Assembly (NCBI GenBank): GCA_017534815.1
Contig: JAFXVS010000002.1
Span: 1-53,663, forward strand
DNA length: 53,663 nt
DNA from: Bacteroidaceae bacterium
GTDB taxonomy: Bacteria > Bacteroidota > Bacteroidia > Bacteroidales > Bacteroidaceae
Direction of reading: 5' to 3'
Under the pieces are notes generated by a model that ran no database searches, had not been told where the DNA came from, and saw only the letters and a list, made by a program, of their open reading frames with translations. Shown here one piece after another: positions 24,261 to 34,056 of the stretch. The position numbers were made by a program, and so were the translations under genes. Position 1 is the stretch's first letter, and every line of letters begins with the position of its first letter.

Positions 24261-25585
24261 TATTTGCTCTCTCCCGACTTTTTCTTCAGTCGCCAATGTC
24301 CAGCATGAATGCCCACTTTCACTTCCATGTCGTAAGCCTTGCCACCATTGGCTTTCACGTTATATCCAAGATAAAAGGGCTTGAAGAACTTCGGATAGTA
24401 GCGGATGCCCACCGTTTCGTAGAGAGGTGGTTCGTACTTCGTCTGAACCCATCCATGTTGCCTGAACAGATAAGTGCCCAATGAAACGGCCAAGGACAGG
24501 TGCTTGTAATGAACCTCATGGTGAGCGGCAATGCCTAAGGTATGCTTGCTGTGACGGTAATGCTCTTTCACTCCCAACTCATATTCCACATCGCGAGAGT
24601 GACCCGTATAACCTGCGAAGGAATACTCCAGCCCAATGCCTGAAGCATGCGCCTGATGATATCGGAACATCGGCACAAGTCCTGTACTCCAGACTGTACG
24701 CAATGCTACCTTCCCATCGTGGTATCGGATATCATCCGCTGGCAGGTAATCACGTCGCAGCACCCATTCCTCATACATCGTGCGGAACCCCACTGTGGCA
24801 TTGATATCCAAATACATATAGGGGTCAAAAGGTTCCTGGCGGAAACGACTCAACAACTGCCGACGCCTCGCATGAGTCTGTCCCTCATCGCCATTGGGAC
24901 GATTGACATCACATCGTGCACGAACAGCCAAACCATACGAGTTGGAGCCTTTGTTGGGTCGGTCTGTCGCACCATTCGACACATGCTTGTACTCAAGCCC
25001 CACACTCAGCTCCACCTCAGGAGTCACCCGATAACCCGCATAACAGCCAAAACCAAAATAGAGGGACAAGTGCTGACCAATCATGTCATTGTCCACATTG
25101 TTGGCAGCTTCATACGGACGTGAGCAGTAAGTCAGGCCATTCTCAAACAGATAGCCAAAAGACCACTTCTTGTTGCGATAGATGTCACGACGGAAACCGA
25201 TGTATGTTGTCCACACATACCCAAGACGTGACATATAAGGTGTATCGCCTGTATGCAATCTGGTGTGACTATAGTCCAACAACTGCATACCTGCCTCCAA
25301 CGTGGGGAAGCCAAAAATACGGTCATACACGCTGATAGCTGTATCCAAGGGATTAGCCTGAGAGGTCATGAAAAGGCTGTAGTTAGCACCCCACCCACGT
25401 TTCACCACCTTCTCGCCTCGCATCTCGATATTGAACAGATGGTTCATGGCTGCCTCGCCACCTATCGAATAGATGAACTTAGGCACCGTATCTGGTTCTA
25501 CAACATTAGTATCTTCTGCATCTATAGACACAAAAGACACTGATACACAGACCAAAAACGTCAGCCACCTAAACAATACCTTCAT
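24260..25585 (-). CDS. Outer-membrane acyloxyacyl hydrolase / lipid A deacylase-like (PagL-related) protein
   Basis: This 441-aa precursor starts at ATG 25585 (MKVLFRWLTFLVCVSVSFVS signal peptide); an in-frame extension upstream overlaps the preceding gene and is rejected. A central beta-barrel stretch contains GLEYKHVSNGATDRPN, with H201 and S203 in the H-x-S-N pattern of the PagL catalytic pair, which removes an acyl chain from lipid A. The protein is more than twice PagL length, so substrate and exact reaction are uncertain. It begins 10 bp after the mannose-1-phosphate guanylyltransferase gene, a context of envelope glycolipid metabolism. Confidence 0.7.
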   Translation of the reverse strand: MKVLFRWLTFLVCVSVSFVSIDAEDTNVVEPDTVPKFIYSIGGEAAMNHLFNIEMRGEKVVKRGWGANYSLFMTSQANPLDTAISVYDRIFGFPTLEAGMQLLDYSHTRLHTGDTPYMSRLGYVWTTYIGFRRDIYRNKKWSFGYLFENGLTYCSRPYEAANNVDNDMIGQHLSLYFGFGCYAGYRVTPEVELSVGLEYKHVSNGATDRPNKGSNSYGLAVRARCDVNRPNGDEGQTHARRRQLLSRFRQEPFDPYMYLDINATVGFRTMYEEWVLRRDYLPADDIRYHDGKVALRTVWSTGLVPMFRYHQAHASGIGLEYSFAGYTGHSRDVEYELGVKEHYRHSKHTLGIAAHHEVHYKHLSLAVSLGTYLFRQHGWVQTKYEPPLYETVGIRYYPKFFKPFYLGYNVKANGGKAYDMEVKVGIHAGHWRLKKKSGESK

Positions 25586-25595
25586 ATTATATCGG

Positions 25596-26657
25596 TCACT
25601 CTGCCGAAAATTCCTTGATGCGTTGTTCCTCTTCCAATTTGCACACCAAGAGCGTATTGTTCTTTTCAGCCACGATGTATCCATCCAGTCCCTGAATCAC
25701 AACACGCTTCTCCTCCGTCGTATGCACCACACAATTCTTGGTTTCATACAACTTCACGTTCTCACCAATCACATTGTTACCATCCTTATCCACAGGTGCC
25801 AACGTGTGAAGAGAGCCCCATGTACCCACATCGCTCCAGCCGAAGTCAGCAGGGAACACGAAGATTTCATCTGCACGCTCCATCACGGCATAGTCAATGG
25901 ATATGCTCTCACATTGTGGGAACATCTTGTCAATCATCTCCTGCTCCTTAGCTGTGCCATAATAGGGAAGCAGATCCTCAAAAATCTTCGAGATATCAGG
26001 TTCATAAATGCGGAGCGAGTTGACGATGGTGCTCACGTTCCAGATGAAGATACCCGAATTCCAGAAGAAATCGCGCTTCTTCAAATACTTTACAGCAGTC
26101 GCATAGTCAGGCTTCTCCTTAAACGAATCCACACGGAAGATTTCCTTGTTCCTGAGCGATGGTTCCTGCAAGTCTGCCTGAATGTAGCCATAGCCCGTTT
26201 CAGGACGGGTGGGTGCCATACCCAAAGTCACGATGGCATCCGTCTCAGCCGTGAAATTCAGAGCCGACGTGATGACACGCTGAAACTCCACCACATCCGT
26301 CACCAGATGGTCAGCAGGTGTAATGACCAGATTAGCCTTAGGATTCTTGGCCTTGATGCGCCAACTCACATAAGCGATACAAGGTGCCGTATTGCGACGG
26401 CAGGGTTCCAAGAGGATGTTCCCCTTGGGTATATCTGGAAGTTGCTCAGCAACAATGTCCGCATATTTCTGTGATGTCACCACCCACACATTTTCAGGGG
26501 CAATCAAGCCCTTGAAACGGTCGTAAGTCATCTGGATAAATGTACGTCCTGTCCCAAAAACATCTATAAACTGTTTAGGGTACTCCGTTGTGCTCATAGG
26601 CCAGAAACGGCTACCCACACCCCCTGCCATGATGACAAGGTTGTTGTTAAGGTTCAT
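25596..26657 (-). CDS. manC: Mannose-1-phosphate guanylyltransferase
   Basis: This 353-aa cytosolic enzyme makes GDP-mannose from mannose 1-phosphate and GTP. The pyrophosphorylase signature is at residues 8-31 (VIMAGGVGSRFWP, EYPKQF). LLEPCRRNTAPCIAY, ITPADHLV and GYGYIQ follow in the usual order, and WNSGIFIWN is also present. It is a single-domain form with no C-terminal mannose-6-phosphate isomerase cupin. ATG at 26657 is preferred; an alternative ATG lies at 26669. The promoter is TACCTTTG at 26717-26724. GDP-mannose would feed O-antigen, capsule or protein O-glycan synthesis; the downstream gene acts on lipid A. Confidence 0.9.
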   Translation of the reverse strand: MNLNNNLVIMAGGVGSRFWPMSTTEYPKQFIDVFGTGRTFIQMTYDRFKGLIAPENVWVVTSQKYADIVAEQLPDIPKGNILLEPCRRNTAPCIAYVSWRIKAKNPKANLVITPADHLVTDVVEFQRVITSALNFTAETDAIVTLGMAPTRPETGYGYIQADLQEPSLRNKEIFRVDSFKEKPDYATAVKYLKKRDFFWNSGIFIWNVSTIVNSLRIYEPDISKIFEDLLPYYGTAKEQEMIDKMFPQCESISIDYAVMERADEIFVFPADFGWSDVGTWGSLHTLAPVDKDGNNVIGENVKLYETKNCVVHTTEEKRVVIQGLDGYIVAEKNNTLLVCKLEEEQRIKEFSAE

Positions 26658-26716
26658 GTTCACACTCATAATGGTCAAGCAGTTAATTTTTTACCTTAAA
26701 TATCGAAAAGAAAGTG

Positions 26717-26724
26717 CAAAGGTA
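26717..26724 (-). promoter_or_regulatory. Promoter element of the manC/PagL-like operon
   Basis: The minus strand reads TACCTTTG. Confidence 0.5.
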
Positions 26725-26799
26725 GGAAATAAAAGTGAAAAGTGGAAAGTGAAAAGTGAGAAAACCTTATAAAAATTTCTTTCATCGACAAGAAAACCC

Positions 26800-26807
26800 T
26801 AATTTTG
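26800..26807 (+). promoter_or_regulatory. Promoter element of the BadF-type kinase
   Basis: TAATTTTG fits TAnnTTTG, about 40 bp before the start codon at 26846. Confidence 0.4.
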
Positions 26808-26845
26808 TCTTCAAATTTACAGATTGTACTTGATAAAATACGATT

Positions 26846-27691
26846 ATGACGCTCATAGCAGACAGTGGTTCCACAAAAACAGCATGGTGCATCGTCGAAG
26901 ACCCTGCACACATCATCTATACCCAGGGCATCAACCCTTTCCAGCAGAATGAGGAAGACATCTGTGCCATCCTTCAGCACGAGCTACTTCCCTCTCTCAA
27001 TGTTCAACTCTCAACTCTCAACTTTTACGGCGCAGGTTGCACTCCTGAAAAGAGTCCCATGGTGGCATCCTGCCTCAAGAAAGTCATCAGTCTGACCGCC
27101 GACATCCATGTAGAGAGCGATATGTTGGGTGCAGCCAGAAGCGTATGTCAGCATGAAGCCGGCATCGTCGCCATCCTTGGTACAGGTAGCAACTCCTGCT
27201 ACTATGATGGTCAAGAACTCCATTCAGGCAATCCAGCCCTTGGCTACATCTTAGGCGATGAAGGCAGCGGTGCTTACATTGGCAAGCGGCTCGTGGGCGA
27301 CATCCTCAAGCATCAGTTGCCTGAAGACATCCAGCGCCTCTTCTTCGACGAGACCCAGGAGACGCAGGCCAACATCATTCAGCGCGTCTATCGCACGCCC
27401 CTGCCCAACCGCTATCTGGCCTCCCTCAGTCCCTTCTGTGCCCGTCATCGCGAACATCCGGCCATTCACGCCTTCCTGCTCGACTGTTTCAGCCAATTCT
27501 TCCTGCGCAACATCCAGTCAGCCCCATGGAGTCAAGCCATGAAACGCCTCCCCATTCATTTTGTCGGCAGCATCGCCCACTACTACCAAACCGAAATCTC
27601 CGAAGCTGCCACCCTTCATGGCTACACCCTCGGTCACATCGTGCAGTCACCCCTCGAAGGACTCGTACAATATCACAAAAATCCTCTCTGA
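26846..27691 (+). CDS. BadF/BadG-type ATPase, N-acetylglucosamine kinase-like
   Basis: This 281-aa protein has an ASKHA fold. DSGSTKTAW at 6-14 is the phosphate-1 loop, ESDMLGAAR at 90-98 carries the likely catalytic Asp92, and GTGSNS at 112-117 and GDEGSG (about 138-143) complete the nucleotide site. Members phosphorylate amino sugars such as GlcNAc; the substrate here is inferred. Codons for residues 51-60 (LNVQLSTLNF) lie in a TCAACTC-type simple repeat that is elsewhere intergenic. Its stop codon lies in a 22-bp block repeated at the end of the 34057 gene. Confidence 0.82.
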   Translation: MTLIADSGSTKTAWCIVEDPAHIIYTQGINPFQQNEEDICAILQHELLPSLNVQLSTLNFYGAGCTPEKSPMVASCLKKVISLTADIHVESDMLGAARSVCQHEAGIVAILGTGSNSCYYDGQELHSGNPALGYILGDEGSGAYIGKRLVGDILKHQLPEDIQRLFFDETQETQANIIQRVYRTPLPNRYLASLSPFCARHREHPAIHAFLLDCFSQFFLRNIQSAPWSQAMKRLPIHFVGSIAHYYQTEISEAATLHGYTLGHIVQSPLEGLVQYHKNPL

Positions 27692-27705
27692 CCCAACTTT
27701 GCAAA
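27684..27705 (+). repeat. 22-bp repeat spanning a stop codon, copy 1
   Basis: Starts CTCTCTGACCC and ends TTTGCAAA; identical to 35057-35078. In both copies the TGA inside it is a stop codon. Confidence 0.7.
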
Positions 27706-27752
27706 TCAAAAAAATAACCAAATAACCTTGGGGGAAATGGGGAAAAAAGTAT

Positions 27753-27774
27753 GAGGGTGTGCCGACACACCCTC
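27753..27774 (+). terminator. Strong hairpin after the kinase gene
   Basis: GAGGGTGTG pairs perfectly with CACACCCTC over a CCGA loop. There is no clear T run, so terminator function is likely but not certain. Confidence 0.5.
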
Positions 27775-27801
27775 AATTAATATTCAAGTATGGTTGTTCA
27801 C

Positions 27802-28083
27802 TCAAGATCTGATAGGTGCGTATGCTGGTTGATCCGTCACCACATCATGCGCATCTTCAATCGGGTCATGATCAGAAGGAGCAGTCGTCTGACCCTTCTG
27901 AATGACCGTCAGTTCCAAACGCTTCTGCGAGTAAGTGGTGATGAGGACTTTCGTGCGACGCTCTGCTGTGCTTGGATTGATGGGCGCCTGAAATAGTTGA
28001 CCATCACAGTTGACCGTTTCCCAGAAAAAGTGCTCTTCAGAAAACAGTGCTCTGTGCGCACTTGGATGAATATCGCAAACCAC
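27802..28083 (-). pseudogene. Possible degraded gene remnant
   Basis: A 93-codon minus-strand reading frame opens with GTG directly after an in-frame stop (TAG) and ends in PAYAPIRS. A second frame (about 27909-28226) is open across the same area. The product (HFFWETVNCDGQLFQAPINP, RRTKVLITTYSQKRLELTVI) has protein-like composition but no start region, promoter or family I recognise. It may be the 3' end of a decayed gene. It is the only coding trace in the 692-bp gap 27692-28383. Confidence 0.3.
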
Positions 28084-28205
28084 CTAATGGTAAATTGATA
28101 AATTACGTTTCTGCAATCCAGTTCAAGCCACAGGAAGCGGGAGGCTCTCCCGGTCGGAGCGGGAGGGAGGCAAGCTCCTTCACCCTCCAACGGACGGCTG
28201 TGGAT

Positions 28206-28262
28206 GATACGCCGTTTCGTGGGCAACGATACGCCGTACCAAAGGGCACGAAACGTCGTATC
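28206..28262 (+). repeat. GATACGCCGT repeat cluster with inverted arms
   Basis: GATACGCCGTTTCGTG (28206-28221) is followed by a second GATACGCCGT (28228-28237) and then by the inverted arm CACGAAACGTCGTATC (28247-28262, one mismatch). It can form a 16-bp stem. Confidence 0.6.
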
Positions 28263-28327
28263 GTTTCACCGTTGTTTTTTTTATTGAATATTTGAAATGG
28301 GTTGATGAAAGAAAAATAAGCGGTTTG

Positions 28328-28359
28328 TTTGGTGGATTAAATACAAATGTTTACCTTTG
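28328..28359 (+). promoter_or_regulatory. Promoter of the large helicase gene
   Basis: TTTG at 28328-28331 and TACCTTTG at 28352-28359, 20 bp apart. Confidence 0.65.
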
Positions 28360-28383
28360 CAACGAAATACCCCAAACCTCAAA

Positions 28384-31300
28384 ATGTGGGCAAACTTTAA
28401 TTCCTATAGAGATATGAACGGACAAGAGATTATCAGGACAGAGAAGGCTATTCTCACGATAGAATATCTTACCTTGCTGAACTATTCAATGCTGAATAGC
28501 GGCGTTGATACCTGCTATAAGCTGGTGCTGGACAATTTGGAACAGCGGGACTGGCATCAGATTAAATTGACCATCCAAGGTGAGTTCATCAAGGAACACA
28601 CACAGCGGATGGAGTTCCTGCGCGGAGGACAATCTGTTCAGGTGAGTGCCGTGAAGATCTTGCCTGACATCCAACAGTTGAGTGAGATTACAGAAGCTGT
28701 CAATACGACTTTCACCATCACGGTGGAAGAGGAGGCGGGATTACTGTTGCACCAGGAACTCCCCATCACGCTGCTCGCTTATGACCAATGGGCTGGTCCC
28801 AATGTGATGCCTGAACATATCGCAGCCTTCGTCGTGCCCAACAATCCTTTGTTGTCGAGAATCAAGGTGACGGCTGCACAGTTCTTGGAGAAATGGACGG
28901 GTTCCTCGCAGTTGGATGAATACCAGACACAAGACCGCAATCGTGTGCGTGCTCAGGTGGCTGCCATTTATGAGGCTTTACGTTCTGAGGGTATTGTCTA
29001 TTCTGCGCCCCCTGCCAGTTTCGAGGCCAGCGGACAACGTGTTCGATTGGCAGACAAGGTGCTGACGGAGAAGATTGGCACATGCATCGACACGAGTCTT
29101 TTGGTGGCTTCGTGTCTGGAAGCCTGCGAGATCTACCCCATCATCGTCTTGATGAGAGGACACGCGATGGTGGGTGCCTGGCTCACTCCGACGGTCAGCC
29201 CGCAGATGGTTTGCGACGATGTGAGTCTGCTGCTGAAAGAAACTGCAGATGGCAACAACAACCTTGTGCTTTTCGAATCAACAGCCATCACATCATCAGG
29301 AAACGTGGGGTTTGAGGATGCTGTGAAAAGCGCGATGATGAAGTTGAAAGACGAGAGCATCTTCTATTATTTTGTGGACATCCATCGTTGCCGTTTGGGT
29401 CAGATTCGTCCGATACCACAGCGCATTCAGAAGGACGGAGTCTGGACGTTCGACAACGAGGGTGTGGAGCATCAGAATGCCACAGCCCACGTCAATGAAC
29501 TGAGCCACTATGACTTGCGCCTTGAAGATACAGGTAAACCCACGACGAAGCAGATGATCTGGGAACGTAAACTGCTTGACTTCTCACTACGCAACAACCT
29601 GCTCAACACCCGTCTGGGACGTAGAGTCGTACCGTTCATCTCTTTTGAGATTGAGCATTTGGAAGACCATCTGCAGAACAATGAGGACTATATCATCACG
29701 CCTTCGCCAGGCAAGAAGATTGAGCCCAACGAAGATGGAATGTATGACTCGTCTAACCAAGCGGCAGAACACCAGCAGTTCGTCTCTGAGATGATCAAAG
29801 ACAACAAGATTGCCTCCTACATGACTGAGGCGGAATTGCAAAGTGCCCTTACCTATATATATAGAACTGCTCGAACATCGTTAGAAGAGAATGGTGCCAA
29901 CAGTCTGTTTCTGGCGTTGGGTATGCTCAGGTGGTTTGAAACAGCCAAGAGCGAACAGCCACGATATGCCCCTATCCTACTGCTGCCTGTGGACATCATC
30001 AGAAAGAGCGGCAACAAATATGTCATCCGCAAACGTGATGAGGACATCATCCTGAACATCACGTTGGTGGAGCTACTGAAGCAGAACTTCAAGATCAACC
30101 TCGACATGCTGGCAGATCTGCCCAAAGATGAATGTGGCGTGGATGTCAAGAAAATCTTCACCTACTTCCGTCGTGCCATCATGGAACAGAAGAAGTGGAA
30201 TGTGCTGGAAGAGTGCATGCTTGGATTGTTCTCCTTCAACAAGTTCGTCATGTGGAACGATATCCATGCAAATGCTGATAAGTTGGCGGCACACACCATC
30301 GTGGCTTCACTCATCGAGAATCGGGACAAGCAGGAGGTGACAGAAGAGGCTGTTGATGCCCGCATCATTGACAAGGACAACTCGCCGATGGATTTCTCTA
30401 TCCCACTGGATGTGGATTCCTCGCAGATGGAAGCCATTGTCGAGTCAGGCAGAGGCAGAACATTCATTCTGCATGGTCCTCCAGGAACAGGCAAGTCGCA
30501 AACTATCACCAACATGATTGCCAATGCACTCTATCAGGGTCGCAGGGTACTCTTCGTGGCAGAAAAGATGGCAGCGCTCTCTGTCGTGCAATCACGACTG
30601 GAGAAGATTGGTTTGGCACCCTTCTGTTTGGAACTGCATTCCAACAAGGCGACCAAGAAGCACTTTCTGGAGCAGATGGACAAGGTGCTGAATGTGACGA
30701 AAATCAAGGAACCGGAAGAGTATGCAGCCAAGGCCGCCGAACTGTTTGAAGAGCGTAAGAGTCTCATCAACTACATGGATGCCCTTCATCAGAAAGGCAG
30801 CAATGGGTTGAGCCTCTATGAGTGCATCTCCGAATACCTGTCTATTGAGCAGAATGAGTTTCAAGAGGGATTGCCAGCAAAAGAAATGCTGACAGCCGAT
30901 TATATCCAAAACTGCAAGAAGCAGATTGAGCAGATTGACACCGTATTGGGCATTGTCGGTGTGCCCAAGCAACACGCCCTTTATGGACTGGAACCTGTCG
31001 ATAACCGTCTGGAAACGTTGGAGAGCATCAAGGGAATTCTGACAACCTTCAAGCAAGCGCTGACAGAATACTATCAGGCGCTGAACCAACTGAACACAAA
31101 GACCTCCCTACAACTACAGTCAGACAAAGACATCCAATGGCTAGAACTGTTTGTGGCTCATCTGAACACCCAAAAGCAGCAGGAGGACTTGCACGAAACC
31201 ATCACAGCTTCCTATAGCGAGGACATCGTCCGAATGGATGTGAATGCCAGTCAACGCGAATGGGCAGACATCAAAGCCAAATGGTTCTTGCCCCGCTATT

Positions 31301-34017
31301 TCGCCAAGAAGAAGTTCATCAGTTCCTTGCAGCGTTATGGAATGATTTATGAGTCAAGCATCGATGAGGTCTTCACACAAGTCGCCAACTATCAACAGAA
31401 GAGCAAGGAAATCAAACAACAGGAAGAGGAACTGGCAGTCTTTGCTCATCAGAACGGTTTCAGCCATCCACAGAGATTGTCAGCCTATCAGGCAAGTTAT
31501 GGAGCGATGGGGTCTTTGGGACGTCAGGAGTTCCTGCAAGATGCCAACAACGTCCTCAGTCTTCTTTATAAGATGAGAGACCTCACAGGCCAGTTGACGG
31601 CCAAGTCACGCAAGCCTCAGACTTTGGCTGGCATTGTTGTTGCTCTGGACAGATGGCTCAACGGCTATCAGCAGATGAAAGACTGGTATCTCTGGGTGGA
31701 GAAGAAGTACGAACTTCTCCAGATGATGCTTCATACGGCAGTCGGCAAGATAGAGCAAGGCGAAAAACCGCAAGACGTCATATTGGCATTCTTGAAGGGA
31801 GCTTATCGCTACCTGATTTCTGTTGCTATCGACGCCAACGAATTGTTACGCACCTTCAATGGAGCCATCTTCCGTCAGCGCATCGAGCAATACAAGCGAG
31901 ACACCTTGCGATTCCAGGAACTCAGCAAAGAGGAACTCTACAGCAAACTGGCTTCACGCGTTCCTTCTTCCTCTGCTGTGTCAGCCGAAGGGTCTGAAAT
32001 CAGCATCCTGAAACGCAACATTGCTAATGGAGGACGAGGCAACTCCATTCGCACCATCATCGACAACATCCCCACCCTGCTGCCTCGACTCTGCCCCTGC
32101 ATGTTGATGAGCCCCATCAGCGTGGCACAATACATCGACCTGAAATCAGAGAAGTTCGACTTGGTCATCTTTGACGAAGCCTCACAGATGCCAACCAGCG
32201 AAGCCGTTGGAGCTATCGCACGAGGCAAAGCCCTGATTGTGGTGGGCGACAGCAAACAGATGCCACCAACAAGTTTCTTCTCCACGACACAGGTGGATGA
32301 AGAGGAAGCCGACATCGACGATATGGAGAGCATCCTCGACGACTGCAAGACGTTGTCGCTGAGGGAATACTACCTGAGTTGGCACTATCGCAGCAAGCAC
32401 GAGAGTCTGATTGCGTTCAGCAACTCCCAGTACTACGACAATCGCCTCTTCACCTTCCCCTCCGTCGATGATCAGGTGGCCAAAGTCAAGCTGGTACCTG
32501 TCGAAGGCGTCTATGACAAAGGACGCACACGCAGCAATCCAGAGGAATCGAAAGCCATCGTCAAGGAGATTATCCGCCGTCTTTCAGACCCAGAGCTGTC
32601 GAAGTACAGCATTGGCGTTGTGTCCTTCAGCAAGGTACAAGGAGACCGTATCGAGGATGACCTGACAGAAGAGCTTGACCGTCATCCAGAGCTGAAAGAG
32701 ATAGCATATAACGGCAAGGAGCCCATCTTCGTGAAGAATCTTGAGAACGTACAGGGTGATGAACGTGACGTCATCCTCTTCTCTGTCGGTTATGGTGCAG
32801 ACAAGACTGGCAAAGTGTCCATGAACTTTGGTCCACTCAACAACGCAGGTGGCGAACGGCGCCTCAATGTCGCTGTGTCTCGAGCCCGTTATGAGATGAT
32901 TGTCTATTCCACCCTCAAGTCCAGTCAGATAGACCTGAAGCGTTCTAATGCGAAGGGCGTTGAGGGATTGAAAGGATTCCTGGAGTTTGCAGAGACAGGC
33001 CGTCTGCCGATGATGGGCAGCGCATCCCACGAGTCAGACAAGAATGTGATGGTTCGCCAAATCTGCGACATGCTTACAGAGCAAGGGTACATCGCGACAC
33101 CTTGTGTGGGCAGATCAAACTTCAAGGTGGATATAGCCGTTTCCACAGCAGAACATCCAGAAAGATACATCTTGGGCATTCTCTGCGACGGCAAGACCTA
33201 CTATGAGACCAAGACCACTCGCGACCGTGAGATTGTGCAGCCTACCGTCATGAAGATGCTGGGTTGGAGCGTCATGCGCGTCTATTCCATCGACTGGTAT
33301 GAGAATCGTGAACGGAGCATCAGCCAGATACTCGACGAGCTGAAAGCCCATGAGTCAGGAGAGATGGTGGAAGAACCAGAACCTGACCCAGAGCCTTTCA
33401 AAGCATTCAATGCCGACACGCTCACAGCATCCAACGTGCAGGAAGAGCTCACCAGAAATGAAGGACAGCGTCCCTACATCGAAGCAGATGTGAAAGTTCC
33501 TGCCATCGATAAGGCGACCTACAATCCTTTGGCTAGCTACAACGCCAAAATCATCAGTCAGATTCTTGTCAGGGAACAGCCCATCACAGAGTCTTATCTC
33601 TGCAAGCGTGTGGCCAAACTGTTAGGATTCGGTCACGCTGGTGCCAACATCCAGAAAGCAGTCAGCGTAGCCACAGCCCATTGCTATCATGACCCACTCT
33701 CGTTCGAAGGCAACATCAATCTGTGGCTCGATGAACAGAGCGCCATCAGCTACAACATCTATCGTTCGCCCTCCCCCAGAGCCATCACAGAGATTCCTGT
33801 ACGCGAGGTCATCAATGCCGTCGCAGAGGTGATTATGGAAGAGTTCTCGTTGCCCAAGGAGAAGGTGCCCACCATCGCAGCCCGCAAACTGGGTTTCTCC
33901 AGCGCAGGTGCTAAGATTGCTGAGACCATCAACTACATCCTCGACATGATGCTCTCTAACAACATCATCCGTGAGGTCAATGGCTTGGTGTCGATGAATG
34001 AACCCCAAGAAGCGTAA
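28384..34017 (+). CDS. DUF4011/SF1 helicase with transglutaminase-like and Vsr-like nuclease domains
   Basis: This 1877-aa cytoplasmic protein is encoded from ATG 28384; an in-frame TTG at 28357 lies inside the promoter. Domains in order: a transglutaminase-like region with GTCIDTS (C234) and RGHAMVGAW (H260); DUF4011 starting at WERKLLDFSLRNNLLN (393); an SF1 AAA helicase core with Walker A GPPGTGKS (698-705), long helical insertion, Walker B VIFDEAS (1261-1267), NVQGDERDVILFSVGY and LNVAVSRAR (1494-1502); a Vsr/DUF559-like nuclease region (FKVDIAVS at 1580, ILCDGKTYY at 1599, LGWSVMRVYSIDWY); and a C-terminal winged-helix/DUF3320-like part. Relatives unwind nucleic acids, and some helicases of this type act in phage defence. 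That role here is inference. The 34057 gene follows 39 bp later. Confidence 0.85.
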   Translation: MWANFNSYRDMNGQEIIRTEKAILTIEYLTLLNYSMLNSGVDTCYKLVLDNLEQRDWHQIKLTIQGEFIKEHTQRMEFLRGGQSVQVSAVKILPDIQQLSEITEAVNTTFTITVEEEAGLLLHQELPITLLAYDQWAGPNVMPEHIAAFVVPNNPLLSRIKVTAAQFLEKWTGSSQLDEYQTQDRNRVRAQVAAIYEALRSEGIVYSAPPASFEASGQRVRLADKVLTEKIGTCIDTSLLVASCLEACEIYPIIVLMRGHAMVGAWLTPTVSPQMVCDDVSLLLKETADGNNNLVLFESTAITSSGNVGFEDAVKSAMMKLKDESIFYYFVDIHRCRLGQIRPIPQRIQKDGVWTFDNEGVEHQNATAHVNELSHYDLRLEDTGKPTTKQMIWERKLLDFSLRNNLLNTRLGRRVVPFISFEIEHLEDHLQNNEDYIITPSPGKKIEPNEDGMYDSSNQAAEHQQFVSEMIKDNKIASYMTEAELQSALTYIYRTARTSLEENGANSLFLALGMLRWFETAKSEQPRYAPILLLPVDIIRKSGNKYVIRKRDEDIILNITLVELLKQNFKINLDMLADLPKDECGVDVKKIFTYFRRAIMEQKKWNVLEECMLGLFSFNKFVMWNDIHANADKLAAHTIVASLIENRDKQEVTEEAVDARIIDKDNSPMDFSIPLDVDSSQMEAIVESGRGRTFILHGPPGTGKSQTITNMIANALYQGRRVLFVAEKMAALSVVQSRLEKIGLAPFCLELHSNKATKKHFLEQMDKVLNVTKIKEPEEYAAKAAELFEERKSLINYMDALHQKGSNGLSLYECISEYLSIEQNEFQEGLPAKEMLTADYIQNCKKQIEQIDTVLGIVGVPKQHALYGLEPVDNRLETLESIKGILTTFKQALTEYYQALNQLNTKTSLQLQSDKDIQWLELFVAHLNTQKQQEDLHETITASYSEDIVRMDVNASQREWADIKAKWFLPRYFAKKKFISSLQRYGMIYESSIDEVFTQVANYQQKSKEIKQQEEELAVFAHQNGFSHPQRLSAYQASYGAMGSLGRQEFLQDANNVLSLLYKMRDLTGQLTAKSRKPQTLAGIVVALDRWLNGYQQMKDWYLWVEKKYELLQMMLHTAVGKIEQGEKPQDVILAFLKGAYRYLISVAIDANELLRTFNGAIFRQRIEQYKRDTLRFQELSKEELYSKLASRVPSSSAVSAEGSEISILKRNIANGGRGNSIRTIIDNIPTLLPRLCPCMLMSPISVAQYIDLKSEKFDLVIFDEASQMPTSEAVGAIARGKALIVVGDSKQMPPTSFFSTTQVDEEEADIDDMESILDDCKTLSLREYYLSWHYRSKHESLIAFSNSQYYDNRLFTFPSVDDQVAKVKLVPVEGVYDKGRTRSNPEESKAIVKEIIRRLSDPELSKYSIGVVSFSKVQGDRIEDDLTEELDRHPELKEIAYNGKEPIFVKNLENVQGDERDVILFSVGYGADKTGKVSMNFGPLNNAGGERRLNVAVSRARYEMIVYSTLKSSQIDLKRSNAKGVEGLKGFLEFAETGRLPMMGSASHESDKNVMVRQICDMLTEQGYIATPCVGRSNFKVDIAVSTAEHPERYILGILCDGKTYYETKTTRDREIVQPTVMKMLGWSVMRVYSIDWYENRERSISQILDELKAHESGEMVEEPEPDPEPFKAFNADTLTASNVQEELTRNEGQRPYIEADVKVPAIDKATYNPLASYNAKIISQILVREQPITESYLCKRVAKLLGFGHAGANIQKAVSVATAHCYHDPLSFEGNINLWLDEQSAISYNIYRSPSPRAITEIPVREVINAVAEVIMEEFSLPKEKVPTIAARKLGFSSAGAKIAETINYILDMMLSNNIIREVNGLVSMNEPQEA

Positions 34018-34056
34018 ATCATAAAATAAAGGTTATCCTAACAAATAAATAAGTAA

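Noticed and set aside
28357-28383. TTG start for the large helicase
   Set aside because: The TTG is part of the TACCTTTG promoter, so it would not be in the mRNA; ATG 28384 is used instead (ATG 28414 remains possible).
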